Assembly: GCF_000372865.1 (NCBI RefSeq)
Contig: NZ_KB889965.1
Coordinates: 1,810,990 to 1,874,989 of the forward strand
DNA from: Methylosarcina fibrata AML-C10
GTDB taxonomy: Bacteria > Pseudomonadota > Gammaproteobacteria > Methylococcales > Methylomonadaceae
Reading direction: 5' to 3'
Length of the DNA: 64,000 nt
Below the pieces are notes generated by a model, which saw only the letters and a program-made list of their open reading frames with translations, searched no databases and was not told the origin of the DNA. Each line of letters starts with the position of its first letter. The stretch's first letter is position 1. Positions 16,801-25,793 of this stretch are shown here, one piece after another. A program made the translations under genes and the position numbers.

Positions 16801-17539
16801 TCACGATCGTCCTGATATGAATAGGCGATTTGAAGATCTGAAATATGAATGGACTTTCCCTGCCAATGTAAATGCCCGTCAAAACGAAGCATTCCCAAAC
16901 CGTGCCGCTGGACAGGCAGTATACGCGGGCGAATATGGCATCACGGTCAAAATTAGCGATTCCCGAGGAAACCAAACCCTTTTGACCCAACATGTCGTTG
17001 CAGATGCGGCCATTCCTTATGCACCGACGATTAAGGTTGGAAAATCCAATTACTTTGATCGTGTTCCAATGACTGTGACCGTTCGCCCGACCATTTACGG
17101 CGGACATCCGCTTGATTCAGTAGTTGGTCAAATATGGAAAGTCGATGGCTTGCAGATTGATGATTACACCAACCGAAGCTTTATGGTTTCCACCATTACC
17201 GAGCCAGGCGATCACATCATCAGTTACACGCTGAATAGCAAGATGGGTGAGACCGCTACTGTGAGCCAGTCGCTACATTTAGTCGCCAACCAAAAGCCAA
17301 CCTGCCTATTAACCTCCATTCCGAATGCCTATGTGGTTTATGCAGAGGCCAAGTGCACGGATGCGGATGGAAAGGTGGTCGGCTATGCCTGGCAGGTCAA
17401 TGACCAACCAATCGGTGCGACATCCTACCGAATTAGCTTTGGCAAAACCGGTACGCCTCAATCAGCCAAGGCAACTATCACCGCCATTGATGATGCTAAA
17501 GACTCATCAGACCCTGTATCCATCACTATCAACTACTAA
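10808..17539 (+). CDS. Giant exported fibronectin-III repeat protein (paralogue 1)
   Basis: About 2243 residues. ATG at 10808 gives a clean Sec signal peptide (MRIFTFLTLFSFFMTAWGA); starts at 10778 (ATG) or 10745 (TTG) are possible but put extra residues before it, and no start has a strong Shine-Dalgarno. Nine FN3-like units of about 90 residues follow (10866 to 13330), alternating type A (QVTGVTATQG...AEGWG) and type B (LSATQGT...WGKQ). Next come an Ig/cadherin-like segment (YTPPADG), several Cys-containing beta domains and a PKD-like C-terminal region closely matching the next gene. There is no RTX repeat, sortase motif or recognisable autotransporter barrel. Most likely it is an extracellular or surface adhesin or filament; the export route beyond Sec is unknown. 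Confidence 0.8.
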   Translation: MRIFTFLTLFSFFMTAWGAQPAPSQVTGVTATQGTLLQRVTISWSSAPRASAYDVYRSATAGTKGFVLASNLTVLTFDDPTTNATHYFYTVVAKNASGNSPDSVQVEGWGNIVPPVDTLAATQGTVINAVHLTWNPIANAISYNIYRATSSGGILSGLGTSTTPSYNDASSGFGTAYYYKATAIVGGVEGPLSNEAIGWGQQPAPAQVSGVTASQGIYYEKVSVSWPASSGAFAYDLYRSTISGVKGTAIATDLPGLNYDDTSATGGTNYFYTVVAKNATGNSPDSTQAEGWMKVPGVISTLLATKGTVINAVDLTWLPVTDATFYKIYRAPSSGGTLSLLGSSTTPTFTDATSGFSTAYYYKVTAVVGMIEGSQSNEAAGWGKQPVPDQVTSVSASQGLYYDKVRIVWPVAANASSYDIFRSTSTGVKGSLIASTQLTLSYDDTGATGGSHFFYTVVAKNAAGNAADSSQSEGWGKIPATIDGLSATQGTIIDAVTLSWTAVPDVTGYNIYRSSVSGGSFTLIGNSSVPGFTDSTTGFGSALYYKISTMVGAEEGPISAEVSGWGKQPIPDQVTGVSASQGAYYDKILVSWSSSANAVTYDLYRSSNSGVRGTIIASDLALPNYDDTTATGGGHYFYTIVAKNGTGSASDSAQAEGWGKLPAAVNTLSATQGTLNAKVKLTWVSLPDATGYEIYRATISGGAGTLIGTVGTTTSYDDNNALPGSAYYYTIKAKVSALVGPVGNETAGWSKQPAPVTTLTASLGTVTGAISLNWTADPEASSYEVWRSVASGGSATLIGNPTSSDFVDSTTQGVAYYYYTVKTRVGGSVGPVGNEAKGFANAATTSASVTLSTTSYVPSAETSPIVVDPNIDAGQGENLSFAITEQTTSGMVSINNGKFKYTPPADGSFSGPLSFKFVVTDRGGQTFTGNGSVNVSCTAPSISALSPTTPVLIATEFSSSITYSIPACSKTKQIDINILDNNNVSVSSAVLQNITSGIGNVALFNTKGLSKSGTFSVKAHISTDIGEDVKSAQLVVKPVNLPIMGILPSTSVIDGQDTIDVTLQNPSVVNCQFTSDKATALVDASKCLVELSTPPAGLTLDNSGALPSLHGIIQNSGQYTIDATVSKFNGQYLFVVGKVSKTITASCPQPTINSFSTTSNLLPYIKPTYKFNYDALACNGALSANFVITANKDGSTVESRPITLTDFGSDLEYSLIGQGLSEGGYTANLSIQGAEGTASKTFAFNVKQTPLPSISISPSLIDQGETKISIGVVPSQDKSCPLTSTQSDAENDPRKCFVYFNYSVPGLQTVIDGNGLPSITGYTSQSGNFGIDLNVSRWVDGQRYDSKPVTKTLVVRGYSIPVFAFSGATEMFTGVSKSDLELKQTYGTNCYLFLNYDDALKNAIAGKKSCLATFSLPPELKPTVNLNSIQLNGAFATVGDKSISYSVNRIYADGMSLQLGSGSYTVQVTEPPAPGMAFSGGAKIAEDKYFLQSGSAFTRLTVSTNPILSAKVKITSDDGVQPITRNNVTNGSSFWLATENLPLLQERDVKVRVAWMDYPSIFSEKLLKVVGGPQGTPKLIVEVPQTANSTDELVAKVKIGQYTAAGFIYDKTMLGDWKGQLFVETNNSARSPVSDVVDLVNGEAEFKINPANKLFMKISASADIVSSIDGLRYPIQSSTKYVGIVNTAPLVGTIIAKQLEAPAPKVFTLDLDMTVDNKVALKETHWEESLDNGATWQEIEALSPVRVSIGMRTPGRKLIRVKMVSETGIESYTTPVEVWAYSKLDVNIIGPSHVAPGYPVTISAELYRDGKATADAAYDWMVEYHDRTETASGATVTINDSTENKIFISLRARPSDTSANDKYAWTIDRHVITTKIPSYPSVSAAGSRDVEVGKTYHYVGTTRPSWGTVPSVHTIGSEWELPDGRIVAGSEIDWSPSQSDLVDPKPLKFRAWVNEFKESTTKETTVSYVPWKYVWPNFSIALKQLTVQAPADLFFIVSHDRPDMNRRFEDLKYEWTFPANVNARQNEAFPNRAAGQAVYAGEYGITVKISDSRGNQTLLTQHVVADAAIPYAPTIKVGKSNYFDRVPMTVTVRPTIYGGHPLDSVVGQIWKVDGLQIDDYTNRSFMVSTITEPGDHIISYTLNSKMGETATVSQSLHLVANQKPTCLLTSIPNAYVVYAEAKCTDADGKVVGYAWQVNDQPIGATSYRISFGKTGTPQSAKATITAIDDAKDSSDPVSITINY
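10866..13330 (+). repeat. Tandem FN3-coding repeats with alternating A/B units
   Basis: Nine units of about 270-285 bp start near 10866, 11148, 11409, 11691, 11961, 12240, 12510, 12789 and 13065. Units 1, 3, 5, 7 and units 2, 4, 6 are more alike than neighbours, giving a pair period of about 550 bp. This suggests duplication in pairs. The same kinds of unit appear in the second giant gene (about 18784-20440). Confidence 0.7.
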
Positions 17540-17563
17540 TTTCTCACCAAAGGTTTATCGGTC

Positions 17564-20500
17564 ATGTCATCAATCAGAAAAGTCCTTTCTGCTTTACTGC
17601 TGCTGTTTGCAACACTGTATGCGGGAAATGCAAAGGCCCTTATTAACTCCACTGCGACTGATGGAACCCAAATTAACAAGGTTATTCATTCGTTTGTTTC
17701 AGGAGGTAGTTGTAGCTATGTGAGTTACAACCATTATGAGTTGCATTATAGGAAGCTCCCTTCAGCCTCTACGTGGACGCTTTATTTCTCTAGATATGTT
17801 CCCGGTGGATATTACTACCTGTATGCGGAAGATACCGGTGGAACCCCTGGTCAAAGTTACGACTACTACATGGAAGTTGCAAGTCCATCACTCTATTTAT
17901 GGTGCAATGGCTATACAGACCGTGGTTGGGCCAACAATCCCCCAACTGCATTAAGTGCCTCAATGCCGGGTTCTACTATTGGCGGTGGCACAGTATGTAC
18001 TACGATAAGTGTCTCTGATCCAAACCAGTACCAACCAAACACTACTGTACCTGAAGTTCTTACTTACTTTTTGGTTTCTCAACCGGCCGTGGGTAGTGCT
18101 TACGTATCCGGCAATCAGGTTTGTTACACGCCTCCCGCTTCGGGACCAACACAAAATTACAGTTTTACGATTCGCGTTACAGACAAGGCAGGCAGTGTTC
18201 TGGATGGTACGGCTTCGGGTACGGTAACTAACCCCGTCCCACCTCCATCTCAAATATCGAATTTGAGTGCAACGGATGGAACGGTAACAAATGCGGTTAA
18301 TCTTACTTGGTCTGCATCAACGTCGACCGATAGCTACGATATTTATCGCTCGACTGCATCAGGGACACTGGGTTCTCTGATTGCCAATACAACAACACCG
18401 GGTTATTCGGATACACAGTATGTTGCCACCGTTTATTACTACAAGGTAATTCCAAAAAATATAAACGGTCCTGGGCCTAATAGTAATCAAGACCCTGGGC
18501 ATGCGAATCTTGCGCCTACGTCTTCATCAGCAACGATCAATGCTGCTGTTGGTGGCAGTCAGCAATGTGTAACTCCTTCGGTTACAGATGCCAATATGTC
18601 ACAGGGGGATACGTTTACATTCACGATTCTTAGTCAGCCAACAATTGGTACTGCCGCTAGCGTTTCAAATAAGGTGTGTTACACCCCTGTGGCAACTGGA
18701 ACGGGTGGCAGTTATTCCTTTATGTATCGAGTTACAGACATGGCTGGCGCAACTTTTACTGGTTCGGCAACTGTTAATGTGCTTGGTCAACCCCAAAACG
18801 TAACAGCGACACAGGGTACTTTGTATGGAAAATCAACGGTTAGCTGGTCAGCCGTTGCGTCTGCTACCAGCTATGACATTTACCGGTTTACATCGGCAGG
18901 AACTAGGGGCAGTATCATTAGCGCCGGCTTTATTGGAACAGCATATGATGACACGACAGTATCTGGATCAACCCATTATTTTTATACGGTTGTTGCAAAG
19001 AATGCTTCGTTCACGTCTCCTGACTCCGCTCAGGCCGAGGGTTGGGGAAAAGTTCCAACCAACATTACCGACTTAACAGCCACAAAAGGGATTTTGCAGA
19101 GTAAGGTCGGTTTGAGTTGGTCTAAAAACCCAGATGCCACAGGCTATCAAATTTGGCGAGCAACAACATCAGGCGGTGTTGCCACTCAAATCGGCACGGT
19201 CGGCGCCATGGCTGTTGGTTATTACGAAGACACGACGACTGTTGGAATGACGCGCTATTACTACACTGTTAAAGCCGTAGTTGGAACCACGGTTTCAGCT
19301 CCAAGTAATGAAGCGATGGGTTATGCGATCGTCCCAGTCTCACCAGTAACCGGTGTGACAGCGACACAAGGGACTCTCTACGGAAAATCTACAGTCAGCT
19401 GGAAAGCCGATTCCGCTGCGGCAAGTTACGACATTTACCGTTCTACAATTGTCGGTACCAAAGGCACACTTCTTGTCACCGTTGGGACGAATACCTACGA
19501 CGATACGTCTGTATCCGGATCAACACATTATTTTTATACTGCCGTTGCTAAAAACCTGATCAGTACGGCCCCTGATTCCGCCCAAGCCGAAGGATGGGGT
19601 AAAGTTCCAACAACAATTACCGATTTGACGGCAACTCAAGGTACGCTTCAATCAAAAGTTGGGTTGACTTGGACTAAAAACGTCGATGCCACGGGCTATG
19701 AAATATGGCGAGCAACGTCTTCCGGTGGAACGGCAACACTAATCACTACTACCGGCGCTCTAGCAACTGGCTATTATGAAGATACGACGACTGTTGGCAT
19801 GACCCAGTATTTCTACACGGTTAAGACTGTTGTTGGGACTGTCAAATCACTATCCAGTAATGAAGTCATGGGTTTTGCGGTAATTCCGGTTTCTAAAATT
19901 ACCGGAGTAACAGCTACTCAAGGTACTCAGTACGGCAAATCGACTATCACCTGGAATGCTGATTCTGCCGCATCAACCTATGACATTTATAGGTCTACAA
20001 CTGTCGGAACCAAAGGGACACTCATCGGTTCTTCCTCGTCGCCGACTTATGATGACACTACAGTTTCAGGCATTACTCATTATTTGTATACGGTAGTAGG
20101 CAAAAACCTCCTGGGTGTCTCGCCTGACTCAGATCAGGCCGAAGGCTGGGGTAAAGTTCCTGGTGTCGTTTCGGACTTAGTGGCAACTCAGGGGACGGTT
20201 ACCGATTTAGTTAGATTGAATTGGTCTGCCGTGACCGATGCGACATCCTATGAAGTTTGGCGCTCGACAACGTCAACAGGTGCTGCTACTAAAATAGGCA
20301 CTGTCTCCGCGCCTTCCATCACCTATGATGACAACAGCGTAGCCGGTGTTTCCGTTTATTACTACACCGTAAGAACCGCTGTTGGTTCTCTAGTCGGCGC
20401 TGACAGCAACCAAGCATCAGGCTATGCCAATCGAGCGGCTACAGCGACGTCACTGATATTGACTTCGCCAACCTCGACTACTGCAAGTTCGGCTCAAGTG

Positions 20501-23500
20501 CCCGCAGTAACAGATCCCAATAAAGAGGCGGGGCAGGATGATAATTTCACCTTTGCTGTTCTGACGCAGCCTAGTAATGGGGTAGTGTCATTGAATGGTG
20601 ACAAATTTACCTATACCCCGCCAAGTGATGGTGCAACATCAGGTCACTTTACGTTTACTTATAGTGTCAGTGATAAAGTCGGTGCAATGCTTAACGGGAC
20701 TGGTGATATTTATGTCTACTGCAAAAATTACATCAACGGTGTCAGTCTTGCCAGTAGCTATCTAGAGCAAACACCCATAAATGTCACTATCGACTACAGT
20801 GTTCCGCAATGTGCTACGGGCGTTGCTGCCAACCTCGATGTAAAAGATGGGAACGGCACCCAAGTTTTCTTGATTGATAATCTTTTCTTGCCTGGAATTG
20901 GGAGTAACCTCATCAAGACGTTTACGATCAATCCTTTGCCTATTTCGGTTGGAGGCCCCTACATCTTTAACCTGAATATGGTTAATGATGTGATTACCTA
21001 TGCAGATGGTGATTCATGGCAGCAAAGTTTTTCTGTCGATCCAGTGGCTTTGCCGATCTTAACTATTACGCCTAGCCTAAATATTACGGTAGGCCAGGAT
21101 ACTCAGGTTAAGGCTTCGCTTTCTAATCCTCCAGCGGCTAATTGTCCATTCACGACCGATCTTGCTGCAGCCCTAGCCGATCCAAGTTTGTGTTATGTCA
21201 AGTTCACGAGCATTCCTCCTGGAATGACCGAGAATAATTCCGGTTCCTTACCTTATTTGACGGGCATTATCACCGACGGTGGAAGTTTTCCTGTCACTGC
21301 GGAAATCCAAAAATCGAATGGAGCACAAATGCTCAAAATGGGCGAGGTCACTCAAACCATTGAAGTTGCCTGTGTCCCAGCTGTTATCGCTTCCCTAAAT
21401 GTCCCAAGTGTCTTGTCATATGAGGACATAACCTTTGACACAACCTATAAGGGTTATGGTTGTAATGCGCCAATGACTGGTTCCCTGGTCATAAAAAAAG
21501 GGACATCAGTTGTTGATACAAAAGATCTCGGTTCGCTTGATCCAGGCCTAGATTTGCCGATATCTTTGACCGCAAATGGTTTGCCTGGAGGTTATTACAC
21601 TGCTGAACTCAGCATTACAGGAAGCAGCGGCACGAAAATTCAAGCCAAATCATTTTTGGTCAAAGAACCGCCCATGCCTAATTTGATGGTTTCCCCAACT
21701 TCTGTATTCCAATCTGAAGGTCGTGTCGATGCATCATTACAACCATCAGCAGATACGGCTTGTCCACTTACTGTTATACAAGCAGAAGCAGAGGTAAACC
21801 AGAGAAAATGCTATGTGATTATGACCACGACTCTATCGGATATGGTGCCGGGGATAGACACCAACGAATTGCCAACGTTATCCGGTCACCCTGGTACTCC
21901 AGGTGATTTTGAGGTCAAGGTCATAATATCGCGTTGGATAAAAGGGACTCGTTACGATTCGGAGACTTTGGTTAAAACCGTCCATGTTGATCCCTTAATC
22001 CAACCGACATTCAAATTTACTGGCGATGCCGACATTTATGTTGGCGTTGAAAAGCTAAGCCTCGTTTTTATCCAAGACTCGGGGACTACATGTACCTTGT
22101 ATTCTGATGTATCAGTTGCACAAGCTGAAGCGGCAAAAAGTAAAAGGACTTGTATCGCTGAGTTCCAGGATGACTTCGGATTAATGAAATCTTTGGCATT
22201 CAATCAGTACAAAATTACCGGCACGATTGGGACAACTGGTACTCAGACAATTTTATACGTTGTCAGTCGTGTTTTCGCCGACGGCCTGAAGTCTGCTATT
22301 GCGGCCGGCGAACAGCTAATCACAGTCAATGACATTCCTCCGCCTATCATCAAACTAAAGGGTGGATATCCGATTAGCGACGGCAAGTATTACGTTCCGT
22401 TAAATCAGCCGATTACTAGAACCACAATTTCTGCCGGTGTGCCGACAAACGCCAAAATGAAGCTCACGGTCACTGATGCGCAACAAGGCTTTGTTCGTAA
22501 CGATATTGTTAGCGATAGCTCATATTGGATCTATACGCCAAACCTTGGCCTACTGGAACAAAGGCCTGTTACGCTTCGGGTTGCCTGGCAAGATTATCCG
22601 TCGGTTTACACCGAAAAAGTGATCACCGCGGTTGGTGGCGCCGAGAGCAATATGAAGTTAACCCTGGATGCGCCTAAAGTTACTCCGGATACCGAGAACA
22701 TCACAGTGCGCGTCAATGTCGGTAAATACATCAATAACGTGATGAGTTATTCCGCTGCTACGATGGGTCAGTGGCGTGCCCAAATTGTTGCTCAGACTAA
22801 TACGCAAAGCGTAAAGGTTCCTGTTACAGAAATGCAGGACTTAACAGATGGGGTGGCGGAGTTTCAAATCAATCCTGCCGGCAACCTGTTCATGAAGCTG
22901 ACAGCCGTGGCCGAATTAGTGACTAATGTAGATGGGCTGAATACTACATTAAGCTCACCAACTCGCTACATTGAAGTTGTTAAGGGTTCGCCCATCGAAG
23001 GCCAAGTTACGAGCAAGTCGCTGGATGGCCCAGCCCCCAAAACGTTTACCTTGAACCTTGTCATGACGCAGGACAATCGCGTTGCTTTGAAGGAGATCGC
23101 CTGGGAAGAAAGTGAAGACGATGGATTGACTTGGACAGCGATCGAAAAGTCCAATACGACTCGTAGAATAGTGTCCATGCAGTCGCCTGGCAAACGTCAG
23201 GTTCGCGCCAAGATGATCAACAAGAACACGCTGGTGGAAAGCTATACCACGCCTGTCGAGGTTTGGGCTTATTCGAGACTGGAGTCAGCGATAACAGGGC
23301 CTCGACACGTATCGCCAGGCTATACCGCATTGCTGACAGCTGAACTATTTAGAGATGGACAGCTTACAAATGACACTGTCAATGAATGGATCATTGAAGC
23401 GCCAAGCGGCAAAACCACAGCCGATGGTTCATCTGTTGCTATTACCGAAGAGCTGGAAGGCAAGGTAAATATAACCTTGAGGTCTAGACCTTCAGATACG

Positions 23501-24661
23501 CGTGCGGATGACAAGTATGCTTGGTCCGTAGCACGGCATTACTTGGTAGTTAAAACCCCTGATGCACCCGCAGTATTGTTAAAAGGTCCTCGTGATGTCG
23601 AAGTTGGAAAAACCTACCAATACGAAGGCATTGTAAAACCCTCCTGGGGGGCGATGGAAAGTGTTCACGCCATTAAGTCAGAATGGCAATTACCCAATGG
23701 CAATACCGTGCCAGGGGATAATTTAAGTTGGTCTCCTTCACAATCAGATTTGGTCGATCCAAAGCCCCTCTTATTCAGAGCTTGGGTTGATGGGTTTAAG
23801 GACACGACGACCAAGGAAACCGCTCTCAACTACGTACCTTGGGAATACTTATGGCCAAATTTCTCGATTGCGCTCAAACAGCAAACGATACAGGCCCCAT
23901 CAGATATCAATCTGATCGTTACACATGATCGTCCTGATATGGGGCGTCGTTTTGAAGGTCTAATTTATGAGTGGTCTTTCCCGCAAAATGTAGATGGACG
24001 CCAAAACGATGCGTTCCCAAATCGAGCCGCTGGACAGGTAATCTTCGCCGGCGAATATGATGTGTCAGTAATGATTCGCGATACTCGTGGACATCGAACA
24101 ATATTGACCCAGCATGTCATTGCAGAGCCCGCAGTTCCTTATGCGCCAACGATTAAGATTGGGAAATCGAACATCTATGAACGTGCCCCAATGACTGTGA
24201 CTGTTCGCCCGACCATTTACGGTGGACACCCGTTGGATTCGGTAGTAAATCAGATATGGAAGATCGATGGTACAACGATCGACGAATACACCAATCGAAG
24301 CTATATGGTCTCCACCATTACCGAGCCAGGTGATCACACCATCAGTTACACGTTGAATAGCAAGATGGGTGAAACGGCTACCGTAACGGAGCAGTTGCAA
24401 CTTGTGCCAAACCAGCCACCTTCCTGCCTATTAACCGCCATTCCAAATGCCTATGTGGTTTATGCCGAGGCCAAGTGTACAGATTCGGATGGAAAGATTG
24501 TTGGCTATGCCTGGCAGGTCAATGACCAGCCAATCGGTGCGACATCCTACCGAATTAGCTTTGGCAAAAGCAGTACGCCTCAATCTGCGAATGTCACTAT
24601 CACTGCTCTTGATGATGCCAAGGTAGAGTCAACCCCAGTTTCAATTGTCGTTAATTATTAA
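17564..24661 (+). CDS. Giant exported fibronectin-III repeat protein (paralogue 2)
   Basis: 2365 residues, starting 24 bases after paralogue 1, so the two form an operon. Residues 1-26 are a Sec signal peptide (LSALLLLFATLYAGNAKA). An N-terminal domain rich in tyrosine and cysteine has no counterpart in paralogue 1. It is followed by one FN3-like unit (18244), an Ig/cadherin-like domain (18505-18780), six FN3 units (18784-20440), a second Ig-like domain, Cys-containing beta domains and a C-terminal third nearly parallel to paralogue 1 (for example PTIYGGHPLDSVV, YRISFGK, ending VNY). It is probably an extracellular structural or adhesive protein that works with its paralogue. Confidence 0.8.
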   Translation: MSSIRKVLSALLLLFATLYAGNAKALINSTATDGTQINKVIHSFVSGGSCSYVSYNHYELHYRKLPSASTWTLYFSRYVPGGYYYLYAEDTGGTPGQSYDYYMEVASPSLYLWCNGYTDRGWANNPPTALSASMPGSTIGGGTVCTTISVSDPNQYQPNTTVPEVLTYFLVSQPAVGSAYVSGNQVCYTPPASGPTQNYSFTIRVTDKAGSVLDGTASGTVTNPVPPPSQISNLSATDGTVTNAVNLTWSASTSTDSYDIYRSTASGTLGSLIANTTTPGYSDTQYVATVYYYKVIPKNINGPGPNSNQDPGHANLAPTSSSATINAAVGGSQQCVTPSVTDANMSQGDTFTFTILSQPTIGTAASVSNKVCYTPVATGTGGSYSFMYRVTDMAGATFTGSATVNVLGQPQNVTATQGTLYGKSTVSWSAVASATSYDIYRFTSAGTRGSIISAGFIGTAYDDTTVSGSTHYFYTVVAKNASFTSPDSAQAEGWGKVPTNITDLTATKGILQSKVGLSWSKNPDATGYQIWRATTSGGVATQIGTVGAMAVGYYEDTTTVGMTRYYYTVKAVVGTTVSAPSNEAMGYAIVPVSPVTGVTATQGTLYGKSTVSWKADSAAASYDIYRSTIVGTKGTLLVTVGTNTYDDTSVSGSTHYFYTAVAKNLISTAPDSAQAEGWGKVPTTITDLTATQGTLQSKVGLTWTKNVDATGYEIWRATSSGGTATLITTTGALATGYYEDTTTVGMTQYFYTVKTVVGTVKSLSSNEVMGFAVIPVSKITGVTATQGTQYGKSTITWNADSAASTYDIYRSTTVGTKGTLIGSSSSPTYDDTTVSGITHYLYTVVGKNLLGVSPDSDQAEGWGKVPGVVSDLVATQGTVTDLVRLNWSAVTDATSYEVWRSTTSTGAATKIGTVSAPSITYDDNSVAGVSVYYYTVRTAVGSLVGADSNQASGYANRAATATSLILTSPTSTTASSAQVPAVTDPNKEAGQDDNFTFAVLTQPSNGVVSLNGDKFTYTPPSDGATSGHFTFTYSVSDKVGAMLNGTGDIYVYCKNYINGVSLASSYLEQTPINVTIDYSVPQCATGVAANLDVKDGNGTQVFLIDNLFLPGIGSNLIKTFTINPLPISVGGPYIFNLNMVNDVITYADGDSWQQSFSVDPVALPILTITPSLNITVGQDTQVKASLSNPPAANCPFTTDLAAALADPSLCYVKFTSIPPGMTENNSGSLPYLTGIITDGGSFPVTAEIQKSNGAQMLKMGEVTQTIEVACVPAVIASLNVPSVLSYEDITFDTTYKGYGCNAPMTGSLVIKKGTSVVDTKDLGSLDPGLDLPISLTANGLPGGYYTAELSITGSSGTKIQAKSFLVKEPPMPNLMVSPTSVFQSEGRVDASLQPSADTACPLTVIQAEAEVNQRKCYVIMTTTLSDMVPGIDTNELPTLSGHPGTPGDFEVKVIISRWIKGTRYDSETLVKTVHVDPLIQPTFKFTGDADIYVGVEKLSLVFIQDSGTTCTLYSDVSVAQAEAAKSKRTCIAEFQDDFGLMKSLAFNQYKITGTIGTTGTQTILYVVSRVFADGLKSAIAAGEQLITVNDIPPPIIKLKGGYPISDGKYYVPLNQPITRTTISAGVPTNAKMKLTVTDAQQGFVRNDIVSDSSYWIYTPNLGLLEQRPVTLRVAWQDYPSVYTEKVITAVGGAESNMKLTLDAPKVTPDTENITVRVNVGKYINNVMSYSAATMGQWRAQIVAQTNTQSVKVPVTEMQDLTDGVAEFQINPAGNLFMKLTAVAELVTNVDGLNTTLSSPTRYIEVVKGSPIEGQVTSKSLDGPAPKTFTLNLVMTQDNRVALKEIAWEESEDDGLTWTAIEKSNTTRRIVSMQSPGKRQVRAKMINKNTLVESYTTPVEVWAYSRLESAITGPRHVSPGYTALLTAELFRDGQLTNDTVNEWIIEAPSGKTTADGSSVAITEELEGKVNITLRSRPSDTRADDKYAWSVARHYLVVKTPDAPAVLLKGPRDVEVGKTYQYEGIVKPSWGAMESVHAIKSEWQLPNGNTVPGDNLSWSPSQSDLVDPKPLLFRAWVDGFKDTTTKETALNYVPWEYLWPNFSIALKQQTIQAPSDINLIVTHDRPDMGRRFEGLIYEWSFPQNVDGRQNDAFPNRAAGQVIFAGEYDVSVMIRDTRGHRTILTQHVIAEPAVPYAPTIKIGKSNIYERAPMTVTVRPTIYGGHPLDSVVNQIWKIDGTTIDEYTNRSYMVSTITEPGDHTISYTLNSKMGETATVTEQLQLVPNQPPSCLLTAIPNAYVVYAEAKCTDSDGKIVGYAWQVNDQPIGATSYRISFGKSSTPQSANVTITALDDAKVESTPVSIVVNY

Positions 24662-24671
24662 GGGGATGTTG

Positions 24672-25151
24672 ATGAGCAAAAACTTGTCCTTCGTGATTCT
24701 ATTCTCAACAGTTTTATCATTGGCTCCTGCTTGTGTTGTTTATGCGGGCTCATCGAAATTGATTATTCATGAAACCAAGCAAGACAGCAGTTCGAGCAAT
24801 AGTTGGGGCCAGGACAGCCAAAATCAAAAGCTGAACGAAACTGGAAATCAATTTGATCCACCGGGCAACAATGCTCAAGGAGAAATAGAGCAGGCCGCCG
24901 AAAGTTTTGATGCCTTTGCTTTACTGATGCCAAAGGTAATTAAAGCAAGATTCCAGGCGTTCATGACACACGGATTTAAGGCTGTACTTTTGCCAAATAA
25001 CGAAACAGAACCCAATGAAACTCGGATGATTGATGCGCTAATTAGAGGCCTGCAGGCATTGGGCAATTCATTGGCTCAGGACATGCCCCCAAAATCTCAG
25101 CCGCTAGATGAGCAGCATTCTGCTGAAAAACAGATTCGAGCAAGACATTAA
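24672..25151 (+). CDS. Small exported protein of the giant-protein operon
   Basis: 159 residues. ATG at 24672 has AGGGG at 24661-24665; starts further upstream overlap the previous gene. It has a Sec signal peptide with likely cleavage near VYA-GS. The mature part is hydrophilic, Q/N/S-rich at first, then helical (EQAAESFDAFALLMPKVIKARF). No family recognised. Being 10 bases after the second giant gene, it is probably co-expressed and may be an accessory or chaperone for the surface proteins. Confidence 0.7.
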   Translation: MSKNLSFVILFSTVLSLAPACVVYAGSSKLIIHETKQDSSSSNSWGQDSQNQKLNETGNQFDPPGNNAQGEIEQAAESFDAFALLMPKVIKARFQAFMTHGFKAVLLPNNETEPNETRMIDALIRGLQALGNSLAQDMPPKSQPLDEQHSAEKQIRARH

Positions 25152-25269
25152 TAATAGAGGTCCCCTGAATACAATCCAGTTGCGAAGGATAGCTTTAAAA
25201 CAATATATTTGAAGTCAAAAAGCCGATGTGGTAGTGTAAACTGTATAGTTTTCCACGGTAAGACCCTTT

Positions 25270-25701
25270 GTGCTGATTCGGTTGCGCTCTCCCAAAAACC
25301 GCCCTTATTTGATCTCACTCATCTTCGTATTGATGGTGAGCTGGCTTTCCATGCTGATCTCGAATACCTGCATGATGCCGGAACCGGTCTTCAAAAGTTC
25401 AGTCACTACTATGCCTGCGGGATGCGGGGAAATGGACTTATCCGCTATGCACGATGGCAGCCACACAGCCATGCCCCATCAGGATTGCTCTTTCAAACCC
25501 TGTCTTGATTCTCATCCTAATCCGGTTTTTGAGGTTAAGATCGATAAACCGCAAATACCGATCTTCGTTCTCTGCCTGATAGGGCTGATCGGCTACCTTT
25601 TTCAGTGCCTTTTTTCCACTCCGCTTATTCCGCGCGCGAAAGCGCCGCCGATCGGCAGACGCGTTCTGTTGATCTATCGTTTCTGTACGCTTCTGAATTA
25701 G
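25270..25701 (+). CDS. Small membrane protein at the head of the cus operon
   Basis: 143 residues from a GTG start with a weak ribosome-binding site. Two hydrophobic segments are visible (about 13-30 and 96-113), with a Cys/Met/His-rich loop between them (MPAGCGEMDLSAMHDGSHTAMPHQDC). Such ligands suit Cu(I)/Ag(I) binding on the periplasmic side. It lies 92 bases before the cusC-like gene on the same strand, so it may belong to the efflux operon. The family is not recognised, and the start is uncertain. Confidence 0.55.
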   Translation: MLIRLRSPKNRPYLISLIFVLMVSWLSMLISNTCMMPEPVFKSSVTTMPAGCGEMDLSAMHDGSHTAMPHQDCSFKPCLDSHPNPVFEVKIDKPQIPIFVLCLIGLIGYLFQCLFSTPLIPRAKAPPIGRRVLLIYRFCTLLN

Positions 25702-25793
25702 CCTTTCTCTCGAAATAAAACCGCGCTTTTTAAAGCGCGATGGCGGTTCCGCAACTGGCGGGGCCTTATTTTCGTTTGTGAAAGGAACATCTC

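Noticed and set aside
10808-17539. Giant protein as an RTX adhesin or phage tail fibre
   Set aside because: It has a Sec signal peptide and no RTX nonapeptides, and no phage structural genes are nearby.
25209-25249. Promoter TTGAAG / TATAGT before the cus operon
   Set aside because: Spacing of about 29 bases (or 20 to a worse box) does not fit a sigma-70 promoter.
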